64,000 bases of DNA, taken from contig CAYJFP010000001.1 in assembly GCA_964369415.1 (NCBI GenBank), forward strand, positions 62,001 through 126,000. Reading direction: 5' to 3'. Source of the stretch: SIG603 sp964369415. GTDB taxonomy: Bacteria > Bacillota > Clostridia > Oscillospirales > Acutalibacteraceae. This document shows, one piece after another, positions 43,038-51,524 of the stretch. The notes under the pieces were generated by a model that did not search any database, was not told where the DNA came from, and saw nothing but the letters and a program-made list of their open reading frames with translations. A program made the position numbers and the translations under genes. Positions within the stretch are counted from its first letter, which is position 1, and each line of letters opens with the position of its first letter.

Positions 43038-44060
43038 TTATCTTCCCTCGTACATTTTTTGGTAGTAGTTTTGGTATTCGCCAGAGATAATATTTTCCCA
43101 CCAAGCTTTGTTATCAAGATACCATTTTATAGTTTTCTTGATTCCATCGTCAAACTTAGTCGCTGGAAGCCAGCCTAGTTCATTATGAATCTTCGTAGGG
43201 TCAATGGCATATCTCATGTCGTGTCCGGCTCTATCTGTGACATATGTGATAAGGCTTTCATCTTTACCAAGTGCCTCAACAATTATCTTAACAACTTCTA
43301 AGTTTGTCTTTTCGTTATGGCCACCTACGTTGTAAACTTCACCTACACGTCCGCCGTGAATGATTAAGTCAATAGCGCTACAGTGGTCCTCAACATATAG
43401 CCAGTCTCTTACGTTTTCGCCTTTTCCATAAACTGGAAGATTTTTATCAGCCAATGCATTTGCAATCATAAGCGGAATTAATTTTTCAGGAAAATGATAT
43501 GGGCCGTAGTTATTTGAACATCTTGAAATAGTCACTGGAAGTTTGAATGTTCTGTGATAAGCAAGGCATAATAAATCAGCAGAAGCTTTTGAAGCCGAAT
43601 ATGGACTTGAGGTATGGATAGGTGTTTCTTCTGTAAAGAATAATTCTGGCTGATCTAGTGGCAAATCACCGTAAACTTCATCTGTTGAAACTTGATGATA
43701 TCTTTCGATTCCATATTTTCTACAAGCATCCATCAAAACTTGTGTGCCCATGATATTTGTCTCAAGGAAAACACCAGGATTTTCTATCGAACGGTCAACA
43801 TGACTTTCTGCCGCAAAGTTAACCACGATGTCTGGTTTTTCTTTTTCAAACATCTCTTCAACAGCAATTCTATCTCTTATATCTGTTTTATAAAAAACAA
43901 AATTTTTGTTATCTTTAACGCTATCAAGTGTCTCCATGTTGCCTGCATATGTAAGGCAATCCACGCAGATAATTTTATAATCACTGTATTTATTTAGCAT
44001 ATAGTGGACAAAATTTCCACCTATAAATCCCGCTCCACCTGTTACAACTATACTTTTCAT
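43038..44060 (-). CDS. rfbB: dTDP-glucose 4,6-dehydratase
   Basis: Second step of dTDP-L-rhamnose synthesis. 340 residues of extended SDR: NAD motif GGAGFIGGNF (8-17), STDEVYGDL (about 124-132), catalytic YSASK (about 153-157), NNYGPYHFPEKLIPL and GKGENVRDWLYVEDH. It lies 16 bp after rfbC. rfbA and rfbD are not in the window. Confidence 0.96.
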   Translation of the reverse strand: MKSIVVTGGAGFIGGNFVHYMLNKYSDYKIICVDCLTYAGNMETLDSVKDNKNFVFYKTDIRDRIAVEEMFEKEKPDIVVNFAAESHVDRSIENPGVFLETNIMGTQVLMDACRKYGIERYHQVSTDEVYGDLPLDQPELFFTEETPIHTSSPYSASKASADLLCLAYHRTFKLPVTISRCSNNYGPYHFPEKLIPLMIANALADKNLPVYGKGENVRDWLYVEDHCSAIDLIIHGGRVGEVYNVGGHNEKTNLEVVKIIVEALGKDESLITYVTDRAGHDMRYAIDPTKIHNELGWLPATKFDDGIKKTIKWYLDNKAWWENIISGEYQNYYQKMYEGR

Positions 44061-44076
44061 CTTAATACTCCTTTAA

Positions 44077-44622
44077 TCAATATTCAAAACTGCAATCACT
44101 GTCTTTTAAAAACGGTGCGTTTTTATCTTTATCAGAAATAATCGGGTTTTCTATCCCAAAATCAACCGCTAAATCAGGGTCGTCAAATCTTACGCTTCTG
44201 TCGCTCTCATAGTTATAGTAATTATCAGCTTTATAGACAAATTCTACATCGTCCGTAAGCGTCACAAAAGCATGTCCAAAGCCTCTTGGAATAAACAGCT
44301 GTTTTTTATTCTCAGCACTAAGTTCTACCGCAACCCACTTTTTATAAGTAGGAGAACCCTTTCTAAAATCCACCGCAACGTCAAGCACGGCGCCTTTTAC
44401 ACATCTTACAAGTTTTGCCTGTACATGTTCTCCGTTTTGAAAATGTATTCCTCTTAAAGTGCCTTTTTCCTTAGAGAAAGAATGATTATCTTGCACAAAA
44501 TCGCAGTCTATTTCAGGAGTTTTTATCTTCGAATAGCTCTCCATGAACCATCCTCTTTCATCTCCGAAAACTTTTGGCTCTAAAATATAAACTCCGTCTA
44601 TATCGGTTTTTACAACGTTCAT
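44077..44622 (-). CDS. rfbC: dTDP-4-dehydrorhamnose 3,5-epimerase
   Basis: 181-residue cupin epimerase, third step of dTDP-rhamnose synthesis. FVQDNHSFSKEKGTLRGIHFQ contains the catalytic His region, and FIPRGFGHAFVTL is typical. AAGGAG precedes the ATG. First gene of the surface-glycan run; its promoter lies next to a strong hairpin. Confidence 0.94.
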   Translation of the reverse strand: MNVVKTDIDGVYILEPKVFGDERGWFMESYSKIKTPEIDCDFVQDNHSFSKEKGTLRGIHFQNGEHVQAKLVRCVKGAVLDVAVDFRKGSPTYKKWVAVELSAENKKQLFIPRGFGHAFVTLTDDVEFVYKADNYYNYESDRSVRFDDPDLAVDFGIENPIISDKDKNAPFLKDSDCSFEY

Positions 44623-44679
44623 ATCATTGCTCCTTACAAATTCACAATATTATTAACTATATTTTCCATAACTATACTA

Positions 44680-44716
44680 TAAAGTAGTGTTTTTGTCAAA
44701 CAAAAGCACTACTTTA
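44680..44716 (-). terminator. Terminator-like hairpin between the Cys-rich protein gene and rfbC
   Basis: TAAAGTAGTG (44680-44689) with CACTACTTTA (44707-44716) and an inner TTTTG/CAAAA stem. It is 22 bp after the upstream minus-strand gene and likely ends its transcript. Confidence 0.6.
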
Positions 44717-44737
44717 CGAATTAATTTTTAGATTAAA

Positions 44738-45304
44738 TTATAGGTATTCTTCTTCGTCAGTGATTTCTGTTTCAGGCGAAACTGTTTCTTCCTCTGTAAC
44801 TTCATAGTCTTCGTCCATATAACAGTCGCAATCGGCACCGCATCCGCAGTCATCTTTTTTGCTGAATTTTTCGCCTACTTTGTCCACTGCACTTTTAACT
44901 TGTGATGCAGCACTTCCGGCAATCTCTTTTGCTCCGTCAATCATGCCTGGAGTCTCTACTTTTACTTTTTCATATACTTTAACTCCTGCATCTGCAACCA
45001 CTTTTCCAACTCCAGCTGCTGCTGCTCCGGCATTTACGAACGCTGCACCAAACTCATCTGTATCAATACCTATGTTATTCGCTGTGTTTTTAACGCTTGT
45101 TTTTACCTTTTGAGATGTCTCACAGTATACGTCTTTCATTGCTGTTTTTACACCATCACAAAAGCATTTTTTTTCAGAAGGATCGTAATCCTCACTCATT
45201 ATTTCATTTTGTCTATTTTCATCATATTTTTTCGCAACTTTAACAGCGGCATAACCTGCTCCTACAGCAAGTGCTAGTCCAAATAATTTTATAAACATCC
45301 CCAT
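44738..45304 (-). CDS. Membrane-anchored Cys-rich protein of unknown function
   Basis: 188 residues from the ATG at 45304, eight bases after AAAGGTGG (an in-frame GTG at 45316 is too close to it). One hydrophobic N-terminal segment (about 4-22), then a Lys/Ala-rich amphipathic region resembling YtxH-type proteins. Cysteines cluster at 47, 49, 61 and again at 153, 155, 159 and 161 (CGCGADCDC), followed by an acidic Glu/Thr tail. The C-cluster could bind metal. No firm family recognised. Confidence 0.6.
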   Translation of the reverse strand: MGMFIKLFGLALAVGAGYAAVKVAKKYDENRQNEIMSEDYDPSEKKCFCDGVKTAMKDVYCETSQKVKTSVKNTANNIGIDTDEFGAAFVNAGAAAAGVGKVVADAGVKVYEKVKVETPGMIDGAKEIAGSAASQVKSAVDKVGEKFSKKDDCGCGADCDCYMDEDYEVTEEETVSPETEITDEEEYL

Positions 45305-45484
45305 GATAAATACCACCTTTTCTATATTTCTTTTATACTATCATCTATATGGACAAAAGTCAACCATTTACGGCTTTACCTTAATAATATTTACATTAAG
45401 TTAATCTTTATTCAACTAATAAATGTAAAATATTTTAAAACTATTGAAAAATAGCTGAAAATCTATTAGAATAAAAGTTAACAC

Positions 45485-45513
45485 TTGTATTTTTTGCTAT
45501 TTTATTGTATAAT
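45485..45513 (+). promoter_or_regulatory. Promoter of the paaK-ior operon
   Basis: -35 TTGTAT (45485-45490), 17-bp spacer, -10 TATAAT (45508-45513), about 50 bp before the first paaK. Confidence 0.7.
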
Positions 45514-45563
45514 ACACTTCACTGCATAAAATTGTTAAAGTAGCAAACGGAAGGGTGAAATAC

Positions 45564-46877
45564 ATGATTTTCAATAAAGATATTGAGTGCATGAATAGAG
45601 CTGACATGGATAAACTTCAGCTAGAAAGACTAAAAAAAATGGTCGATTACTGCATAAACAATGTGAAGTTTTATAACGAAAGGCTCACTAAGGCTGGTAT
45701 TACTTCGGGAGATAAGATTAAAACGCTTTCAGATATAGAGTACATACCTTTTACCACGAAAGAGGACATCAGGGACAACTATCCATTCAACATGATGGCG
45801 ACACCTATGAAAAAAATAGTTAGAGTCCACGCTTCTTCGGGTACAACAGGAAAGCCTACTGTCGGTGTTTATACAAAAAACGACCTTGACAACTGGGCCG
45901 AACAAGTCGCGAGAATTTGCGTAGGCGGCGGCGTTACCGATGAGGATATTATTCAAATCAGCTTTGGATACGGCCTCTTCACTGGTGCATTAGGCCTGCA
46001 TTACGGTCTTGAAAAACTTGGTGCTACCGTAATTCCCGCTTCTTCGGGAAACACCGAAAAACAGCTCATGATGATGAGGGACTTTGGCGTTACAGGACTT
46101 GTCGCAACTCCATCGTACGCCATTTATCTAAGCGAAGCTGTACGAGAGGGCGAGCACCCACTTTCAGCCTACGACAAGCTTAAATGGGGTATTTTAGGAA
46201 GTGAAACATGTTCACTAGAAATGAGAAATACCATAGAGAAAAACCTTGGAATCTTTGTAAGTGACAACTACGGAATGACCGAGCTTACAGGACCTGGTGT
46301 TTCAGGCGAATGTATGCTTAGAAAAGGTCTACACTTCAACGAAGACGCATTTTTGCCTGAAATCATCGACTCTGAAACTGGAAAGCAAAAGGCAAAGGGC
46401 GACACTGGCGAATTAGTCGTCACAACTCTTATTAAAGAGGGCGCACCTGTTTTAAGATACCGCACAAGAGACATAACAAGGCTGAATTACGAAACATGCG
46501 AATGTGGAAGAACTGGTGCTAGAATGGACAAAATCATGGGTAGAACCGATGACATGCTCATTGTAAAAGGCGTAAATGTGTTCCCGTCGCAAATCGCCGA
46601 TGTACTTTCGCTTTATAATGAAATCAGCCCGCATTATTTGCTTGTTCTTACTAGAGAAAACTTTCTTGATAGGCTTGAAGTTCAAGTTGAGCTTATCGAT
46701 TCTACACTTTTAGAGGACTTTAAAGAGCTTGAAAATCTAACCGCAAAAATCAAAGACAAACTAAAAAGCGTTTTAGGCCTTGACACCAAGGTAAAACTTG
46801 TTGAGCCGAAACACATCGAGCGTTTTCAGGGCAAGGCAAAACGTGTTATAGATTTAAGAAATGAAGGAGGAAAATAA
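45564..46877 (+). CDS. paaK: Phenylacetate-CoA ligase family enzyme I
   Basis: Activates aryl-acetates to CoA thioesters with ATP, or runs in reverse to make ATP. 437 residues: AMP-binding SSGTTGKPTVG near 92, DNYGMTELTGPG near 234, YRTRDI and the C-terminal GRTDDMLIVKGVNVFPSQI. The ATG at 45564 sits eight bases after GGAAGGG; an upstream in-frame GTG has no room for a ribosome site. First gene of an operon with iorAB and a second ligase. Confidence 0.92.
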   Translation: MIFNKDIECMNRADMDKLQLERLKKMVDYCINNVKFYNERLTKAGITSGDKIKTLSDIEYIPFTTKEDIRDNYPFNMMATPMKKIVRVHASSGTTGKPTVGVYTKNDLDNWAEQVARICVGGGVTDEDIIQISFGYGLFTGALGLHYGLEKLGATVIPASSGNTEKQLMMMRDFGVTGLVATPSYAIYLSEAVREGEHPLSAYDKLKWGILGSETCSLEMRNTIEKNLGIFVSDNYGMTELTGPGVSGECMLRKGLHFNEDAFLPEIIDSETGKQKAKGDTGELVVTTLIKEGAPVLRYRTRDITRLNYETCECGRTGARMDKIMGRTDDMLIVKGVNVFPSQIADVLSLYNEISPHYLLVLTRENFLDRLEVQVELIDSTLLEDFKELENLTAKIKDKLKSVLGLDTKVKLVEPKHIERFQGKAKRVIDLRNEGGK

Positions 46878-46878
46878 A

Positions 46879-48615
46879 TTGAGTAAAAAAGAATTACTTT
46901 TAGGTAATGAAGCCATTGCAAGAGGTCTTTACGAGGCTGGAGTTACCGTTATTTCAAGTTATCCGGGTACTCCTAGTACCGAAATTACAGAAGCCGCAGC
47001 AAAGTACGACGAGATGTACTCTGAGTGGGCTCCTAACGAAAAAGTAGCGGCAGAGGTGGCATGTGGCGCTTCTATCGGGGGTGCAAGAAGCTTTTGTGCG
47101 ATGAAGCACGTTGGTTTTAACGTGGCAGCCGACCCTATTTTCACTATGAGTTACATAGGTGTAAACGGCGGTATGGTCATCGCAGTGGCGGACGACCCTG
47201 GAATGCACTCTTCTCAAAACGAGCAAGACTCAAGAAACTATGCAAAAGCCGCAAAGCTTCCTATGCTTGAGCCAGCGGATTCTAACGAGTGCCGTGATTA
47301 CACAAAACTTGCTTACGAATTATCCGAAAAATACGACACACCTGTCATAATCAGACTTACAACAAGAATTTCTCACTCTAGAAGCATCGTAGAGCTTTTG
47401 GACAGAGTAGAAGTTGAAAACAAGCCATATGTTAAAAACGTGGCTAAAAATGTTATGCTTCCTGCATTTGCAAGACCTAAACATCCTATCGTTGAAAAAA
47501 GAACAGATGACTTAGTCACATATGCAGATACATCTGGAATTAATACAGTAGAGGACAACGGCGCTAAAGTTGGCGTAATCACCGCTGGTGCTGTTTATCA
47601 ATATGTAAAAGAAGTCATGGGAGACAGCGTAAATTACCTTAAACTTGGTATGCTCTTCCCACTTCCTGAAAATCTTATCAAAGACTTTACTAAAGGCCTT
47701 GATAAAGTGTATGTCATCGAGGAATTAGACGATATCATCGAGACTCACTGCAAAAAAATGGGCATTGATGTAATCGGTAAAGATTTATTCCCTAAAGTTG
47801 GCGAATTTAATCAAAAAATTATTGCTAAACTTCTTAAAAACACCGAAGCTTCTGCTAAAACTTTTGACGGCAATATTCCGATTAGACCTCCTGTTATGTG
47901 CTGTGGATGTCCTCATAGAGGCGTGTTCTATGCGCTTAAAAAAGAGGGCGTATTTGTAAGCGGCGACATCGGCTGTTACACTTTGGGCGCATCTGCACCA
48001 CTTAGTGCTATGGATGCTGTTATCTGTATGGGTGCTTCTGTTTCTGCACTTCACGGCTATAACAAAGCTACAGGAAACGACAACAAATCTGTTGCAGTTA
48101 TCGGCGACTCTACCTTTATTCATTCAGGTATTACAAGCCTTATCGACATAGCTTATAACAAGAGTAATTCAGTTACTATGATTCTTGACAACTCAATTAC
48201 AGGCATGACAGGACATCAGCAAAACCCAACTACAGGCTATAACATCAAGGGTGAACCTGCTCAGGCGGTTAATCTTGAAGAGCTATGTAAAGCCGTTGGA
48301 ATTAAGAGAGTTTCTGTAGTAGACCCTTATGACTTAAAGTCTACTATCGCTCTTATCAAAGACGAATTAAACGCAGATGAACCATCTGTAATCATCACAC
48401 GTCGTCCATGTGCACTTTTAAAATCGGTTAAACACGAAAAAGCACTTGTGGTAAATAAGGACGAATGTATCGGCTGTAAAATTTGTATGGGCATCGGTTG
48501 TCCTGCAATCAGCATGAAAGACAAAAAAGCCGAAATCGACTGGACACAATGTGTCGGCTGTAAACTTTGTAAAGGTCTTTGTCCAAAATCAGCTATTAAG
48601 GAGGATGTACAATGA
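46879..48615 (+). CDS. iorA: Indolepyruvate:ferredoxin oxidoreductase alpha subunit
   Basis: Oxidatively decarboxylates aryl-pyruvates to aryl-acetyl-CoA, reducing ferredoxin. 578 residues; I choose TTG at 46879, placed eight bases after AAGGAGG, over the ATG at 46861, which itself overlaps that site. N-terminal SSYPGTPSTE domain, TPP domain with CCGCPHRGVF, GDIGCYTLG and GDSTFIHSG, and a C-terminal two-cluster ferredoxin: CIGCKICMGIGCP and CVGCKLCKGLCP. Anaerobic amino-acid fermenters use it for Trp, Phe and Tyr. Confidence 0.95.
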   Translation: MSKKELLLGNEAIARGLYEAGVTVISSYPGTPSTEITEAAAKYDEMYSEWAPNEKVAAEVACGASIGGARSFCAMKHVGFNVAADPIFTMSYIGVNGGMVIAVADDPGMHSSQNEQDSRNYAKAAKLPMLEPADSNECRDYTKLAYELSEKYDTPVIIRLTTRISHSRSIVELLDRVEVENKPYVKNVAKNVMLPAFARPKHPIVEKRTDDLVTYADTSGINTVEDNGAKVGVITAGAVYQYVKEVMGDSVNYLKLGMLFPLPENLIKDFTKGLDKVYVIEELDDIIETHCKKMGIDVIGKDLFPKVGEFNQKIIAKLLKNTEASAKTFDGNIPIRPPVMCCGCPHRGVFYALKKEGVFVSGDIGCYTLGASAPLSAMDAVICMGASVSALHGYNKATGNDNKSVAVIGDSTFIHSGITSLIDIAYNKSNSVTMILDNSITGMTGHQQNPTTGYNIKGEPAQAVNLEELCKAVGIKRVSVVDPYDLKSTIALIKDELNADEPSVIITRRPCALLKSVKHEKALVVNKDECIGCKICMGIGCPAISMKDKKAEIDWTQCVGCKLCKGLCPKSAIKEDVQ

Positions 48616-49184
48616 GTAAGGTAAAAAGCATAATCATCGTCGGTGTCGGCGGTCAAGGTACACTTCTTGCAAGCCGTATTTTAGGCGCTGTTATGATGAA
48701 TGAAGGCTATGATGTAAAAGTTAGTGAAGTTCACGGAATGAGCCAAAGAGGCGGTTCTGTTGTAACTTATGTTAGATATGGCGACAAGGTAAATTCACCG
48801 ATTATTGAAAACGGTGAAGCGGACGTAGTTCTAGCCTTTGAACAGCTAGAAGCCGCTAGATATCTTCCTTTCTTAAAAGAAGGCGGAGAGCTTATCGTAA
48901 ACACCCAATGTATCGACCCTATGCCTGTTATTACTGGTGTGGCAGAGTATCCATCTGATATTCTTTCTCAAATCAAAGGCATGGACGTAAAAGTTACAGA
49001 AGTATCGGCGCATACACTTGCAAAAGAAGCTGGAAACGTTAAGGCTGTTAACGTTGTTTTAATCGGCGCTATGGCTGCAAAACTTGACTTACCTAAAGAA
49101 ACTTGGCTAAAGGCTATCGAGGAAAACGTTCCCGCTAAATTCTTAGAGCTTAATAAAAAGGCATTTGACTTAGCTTATAATTAA
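48612..49184 (+). CDS. iorB: Indolepyruvate oxidoreductase beta subunit
   Basis: 190 residues with VGVGGQGTLLASRIL (10-24) and SEVHGMSQRGGSV, typical of the gamma-type subunit domain of 2-keto acid:ferredoxin oxidoreductases. Pairs with IorA; the start overlaps the iorA stop by 4 bp. Confidence 0.95.
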   Translation: MSKVKSIIIVGVGGQGTLLASRILGAVMMNEGYDVKVSEVHGMSQRGGSVVTYVRYGDKVNSPIIENGEADVVLAFEQLEAARYLPFLKEGGELIVNTQCIDPMPVITGVAEYPSDILSQIKGMDVKVTEVSAHTLAKEAGNVKAVNVVLIGAMAAKLDLPKETWLKAIEENVPAKFLELNKKAFDLAYN

Positions 49185-49207
49185 AATTTAATTTAAGGTG
49201 TGATTTG

Positions 49208-50500
49208 ATGAACTATTTTAACAAAGAGATCGAGTGTGCCGACAAGGAGACGCTCAGAAAAATCCAGTCTGAAAGACTCTCAAAGATGGTGAAAAACTGT
49301 TACGACAACATCCCTCTTTACAAAAAGCGTTTTGATGAAATGGGACTTAAGCCTGAGGATATAACTTCTATTGACGATATCGTTAAGCTTCCTTTTACAT
49401 ATAAAAACGACTTAAGAGACACCTATCCTTTTGGTCTTTTAGCTGTTGGCAAGGAGGATTTAGTTAGAATCCACGCTTCTTCTGGAACTACTGGAAAACA
49501 AACCGTTGTTGCCTATACTCAAAACGACCTTGACGTTTGGTCCGAGTGCGTCGCTAGAAGTATTGCAGGTGTCGGCGGAACTAAAAACGACTTTGTCCAC
49601 GTTGCATATGGCTACGGACTTTTCACTGGCGGTTTAGGCCTTCACTACGGCGCTGAAATGCTCGGCGCTACGGCTATTCCTGTTTCTTCTGGAAACACCA
49701 ATCGTCAAATTGATATCTTAAGAGACTATGGTTCTGATATACTCTGCTGTACTCCTTCATACGCTATGTATATAGGCGAAACGCTAAGAGAAAAAGGCAT
49801 TGACCCAAAAAGCTTAAAGCTTCGTGCAGGTATTTTTGGCGCTGAACCTTGGACAGATGAAATGAGACGTGAAGTCGAAAAACTGCTCGACATCAAGGCT
49901 TATGACATCTATGGACTATCTGAAATCGCTGGCCCTGGTGTATCGTGTGACTGCGAGTGCCAATGCGGAATGCACGTCAACGAGGACTACTTCTATCCTG
50001 AAATCATAGACCCATCGACAGGCGAACAGCTTCCCGACGGCGAATACGGCGAGTTGGTCTTTACCTGTATCGGCAAAGAGGCTTTACCTCTAGTAAGATA
50101 CAGAACCAGAGACATCTGCGCTTTAAACCACGAAAAATGCGAATGCGGCAGAACCCTTGTAAGAATGGAAAAACCAAGAGGAAGAACCGACGATATGCTT
50201 ATCATCAGAGGCATAAACGTCTTCCCATCTCAAATCGAATCTGTTCTTATAGATTTAGGAATGACACCGAACTACCAGCTTATCATCGAGAGAAAAAATA
50301 ATCTTGATACACTTGAAGTTCAAGTTGAACTCACACCAGAAATGTTTGCCGACACCATTAAATCACTTGAAAAAATGGAAAAAGATATTAGTAATGCGCT
50401 TCAATCGACCTTAAACGTCGTTGCAAAAGTAAGTCTTGTAGAGCACAAGACTATTGCTAGAAGCGAAGGCAAGGCAAAAAGAGTTATTGACAACAGATAA
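49208..50500 (+). CDS. paaK: Phenylacetate-CoA ligase family enzyme II
   Basis: A paralogue of the first ligase, 430 residues: ASSGTTGKQTV near 92, YGLSEIAGPG, RTDDMLIIRGINVFPSQIE. The ATG at 49208 follows AAGGTG (an upstream TTG overlaps). Clear divergence between the two ligases suggests different aryl-acetate preferences (phenyl-, hydroxyphenyl- or indole-acetate), which is inference. Lies 23 bp after iorB. Confidence 0.92.
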   Translation: MNYFNKEIECADKETLRKIQSERLSKMVKNCYDNIPLYKKRFDEMGLKPEDITSIDDIVKLPFTYKNDLRDTYPFGLLAVGKEDLVRIHASSGTTGKQTVVAYTQNDLDVWSECVARSIAGVGGTKNDFVHVAYGYGLFTGGLGLHYGAEMLGATAIPVSSGNTNRQIDILRDYGSDILCCTPSYAMYIGETLREKGIDPKSLKLRAGIFGAEPWTDEMRREVEKLLDIKAYDIYGLSEIAGPGVSCDCECQCGMHVNEDYFYPEIIDPSTGEQLPDGEYGELVFTCIGKEALPLVRYRTRDICALNHEKCECGRTLVRMEKPRGRTDDMLIIRGINVFPSQIESVLIDLGMTPNYQLIIERKNNLDTLEVQVELTPEMFADTIKSLEKMEKDISNALQSTLNVVAKVSLVEHKTIARSEGKAKRVIDNR

Positions 50501-50530
50501 ATTTTTATAACGAAAGGATGGAACACTACT

Positions 50531-50962
50531 ATGAGTATTAAACAACTTTCTATTTTTATTGAAAACAAGGCAGGAAGACTTGCCGATGTTACGGAGACTC
50601 TTGCAGAAAACAAAGTGGACATAAGGGCTATTTCGGTTGCCGACACAAGTGATTTTGGCATTTTGAGAGTCGTTGTAGACAATCCCGAACTTGCACAAGA
50701 CGTTTTGAAAAAATCAGGCATGACTGTTAATCTTTCAAAGGTAATTGCCGTGTGTATCGGAGATAAGCCGGGTGAACTTTCAAAGGTTATAAGAATTCTA
50801 TCCGACAATTCTATCAGCATAGAATATGTTTACGATTTTGCCGGTAAAAAAGGCGGTAAGGCTTGCATTATTTTAAGGGTGGATGACAGCAAAAAGGCTA
50901 CACAAATTCTATCCGAAAACGATGTTGAAGTTTTAAGTCAAGACAACATTTGCGAAATATAA
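50531..50962 (+). CDS. Tandem ACT-domain protein
   Basis: 143 residues consisting of two ACT domains (about 1-66 and 70-143), each beginning with the ligand-binding strand (QLSIFIENKAGRLADVTETL; VIAVCIGDKPGELSKVIRIL). Such proteins accompany iorAB/paaK operons and are thought to sense an amino acid; direct function unproven. AAAGGATGG precedes the ATG. Confidence 0.88.
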   Translation: MSIKQLSIFIENKAGRLADVTETLAENKVDIRAISVADTSDFGILRVVVDNPELAQDVLKKSGMTVNLSKVIAVCIGDKPGELSKVIRILSDNSISIEYVYDFAGKKGGKACIILRVDDSKKATQILSENDVEVLSQDNICEI

Positions 50963-50972
50963 AATAAGAAAC

Positions 50973-50996
50973 GGACGGGTTATCCCGTCCATTTTT
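50973..50996 (+). terminator. Terminator of the paaK-ior-ACT operon
   Basis: GGACGGG (50973-50979) / CCCGTCC (50984-50990), loop TTAT, followed by ATTTTTT. Confidence 0.9.
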
Positions 50997-51040
50997 TAAA
51001 ATTAAATGTTTAAATATAATTAGAAAGGCTTATTATAGTT

Positions 51041-51523
51041 ATGAAACGTAAAGATTATATATCATGGGACGAGTACTTCATGGGAGTGGCACTTTTGGCC
51101 TCAAACAGAAGTAAAGACCCGTCAACTCAGGTCGGCGCATGTATCGTAGATGCTAAAAACGTGATTATCTCCACGGGATATAACGGCTTTCCGATAGGCT
51201 GTTCTGACGACGAATTTCCTTGGGAGCGTGACGGCGACGACAACAAGTATCCATACGTTGTCCACGCAGAGCTCAATGCAATTTTAAACGCACATGGAAA
51301 ATCTCTTGAAAACGCAAGAATTTATGTGGCTCTTTTCCCGTGCAACGAGTGTGCAAAAGCGATTATCCAGTCTGGAATCAGCGAGGTTATCTATCTTTCG
51401 GACAAATACAGGGACACCGACAGCGTAAAGGCTTCTAAAAAAATGTTTAACGCAGCTGGCGTTAAACTCACCGAGCTTACACCCGCAAAAAAAGAAATCG
51501 TTATAGATTTTTCTAAAGAATAA
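51041..51523 (+). CDS. comEB: dCMP deaminase (ComEB type)
   Basis: Deaminates dCMP to dUMP for thymidylate synthesis. 160 residues with the zinc and catalytic motif HAE (75-77) and PCNEC (100-104), plus STQVGACIV near 28 and TGYNG near 45. AAAGG lies before the ATG. One bp after its stop a DUF3810 gene begins. Confidence 0.93.
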   Translation: MKRKDYISWDEYFMGVALLASNRSKDPSTQVGACIVDAKNVIISTGYNGFPIGCSDDEFPWERDGDDNKYPYVVHAELNAILNAHGKSLENARIYVALFPCNECAKAIIQSGISEVIYLSDKYRDTDSVKASKKMFNAAGVKLTELTPAKKEIVIDFSKE

Positions 51524-51524
51524 T

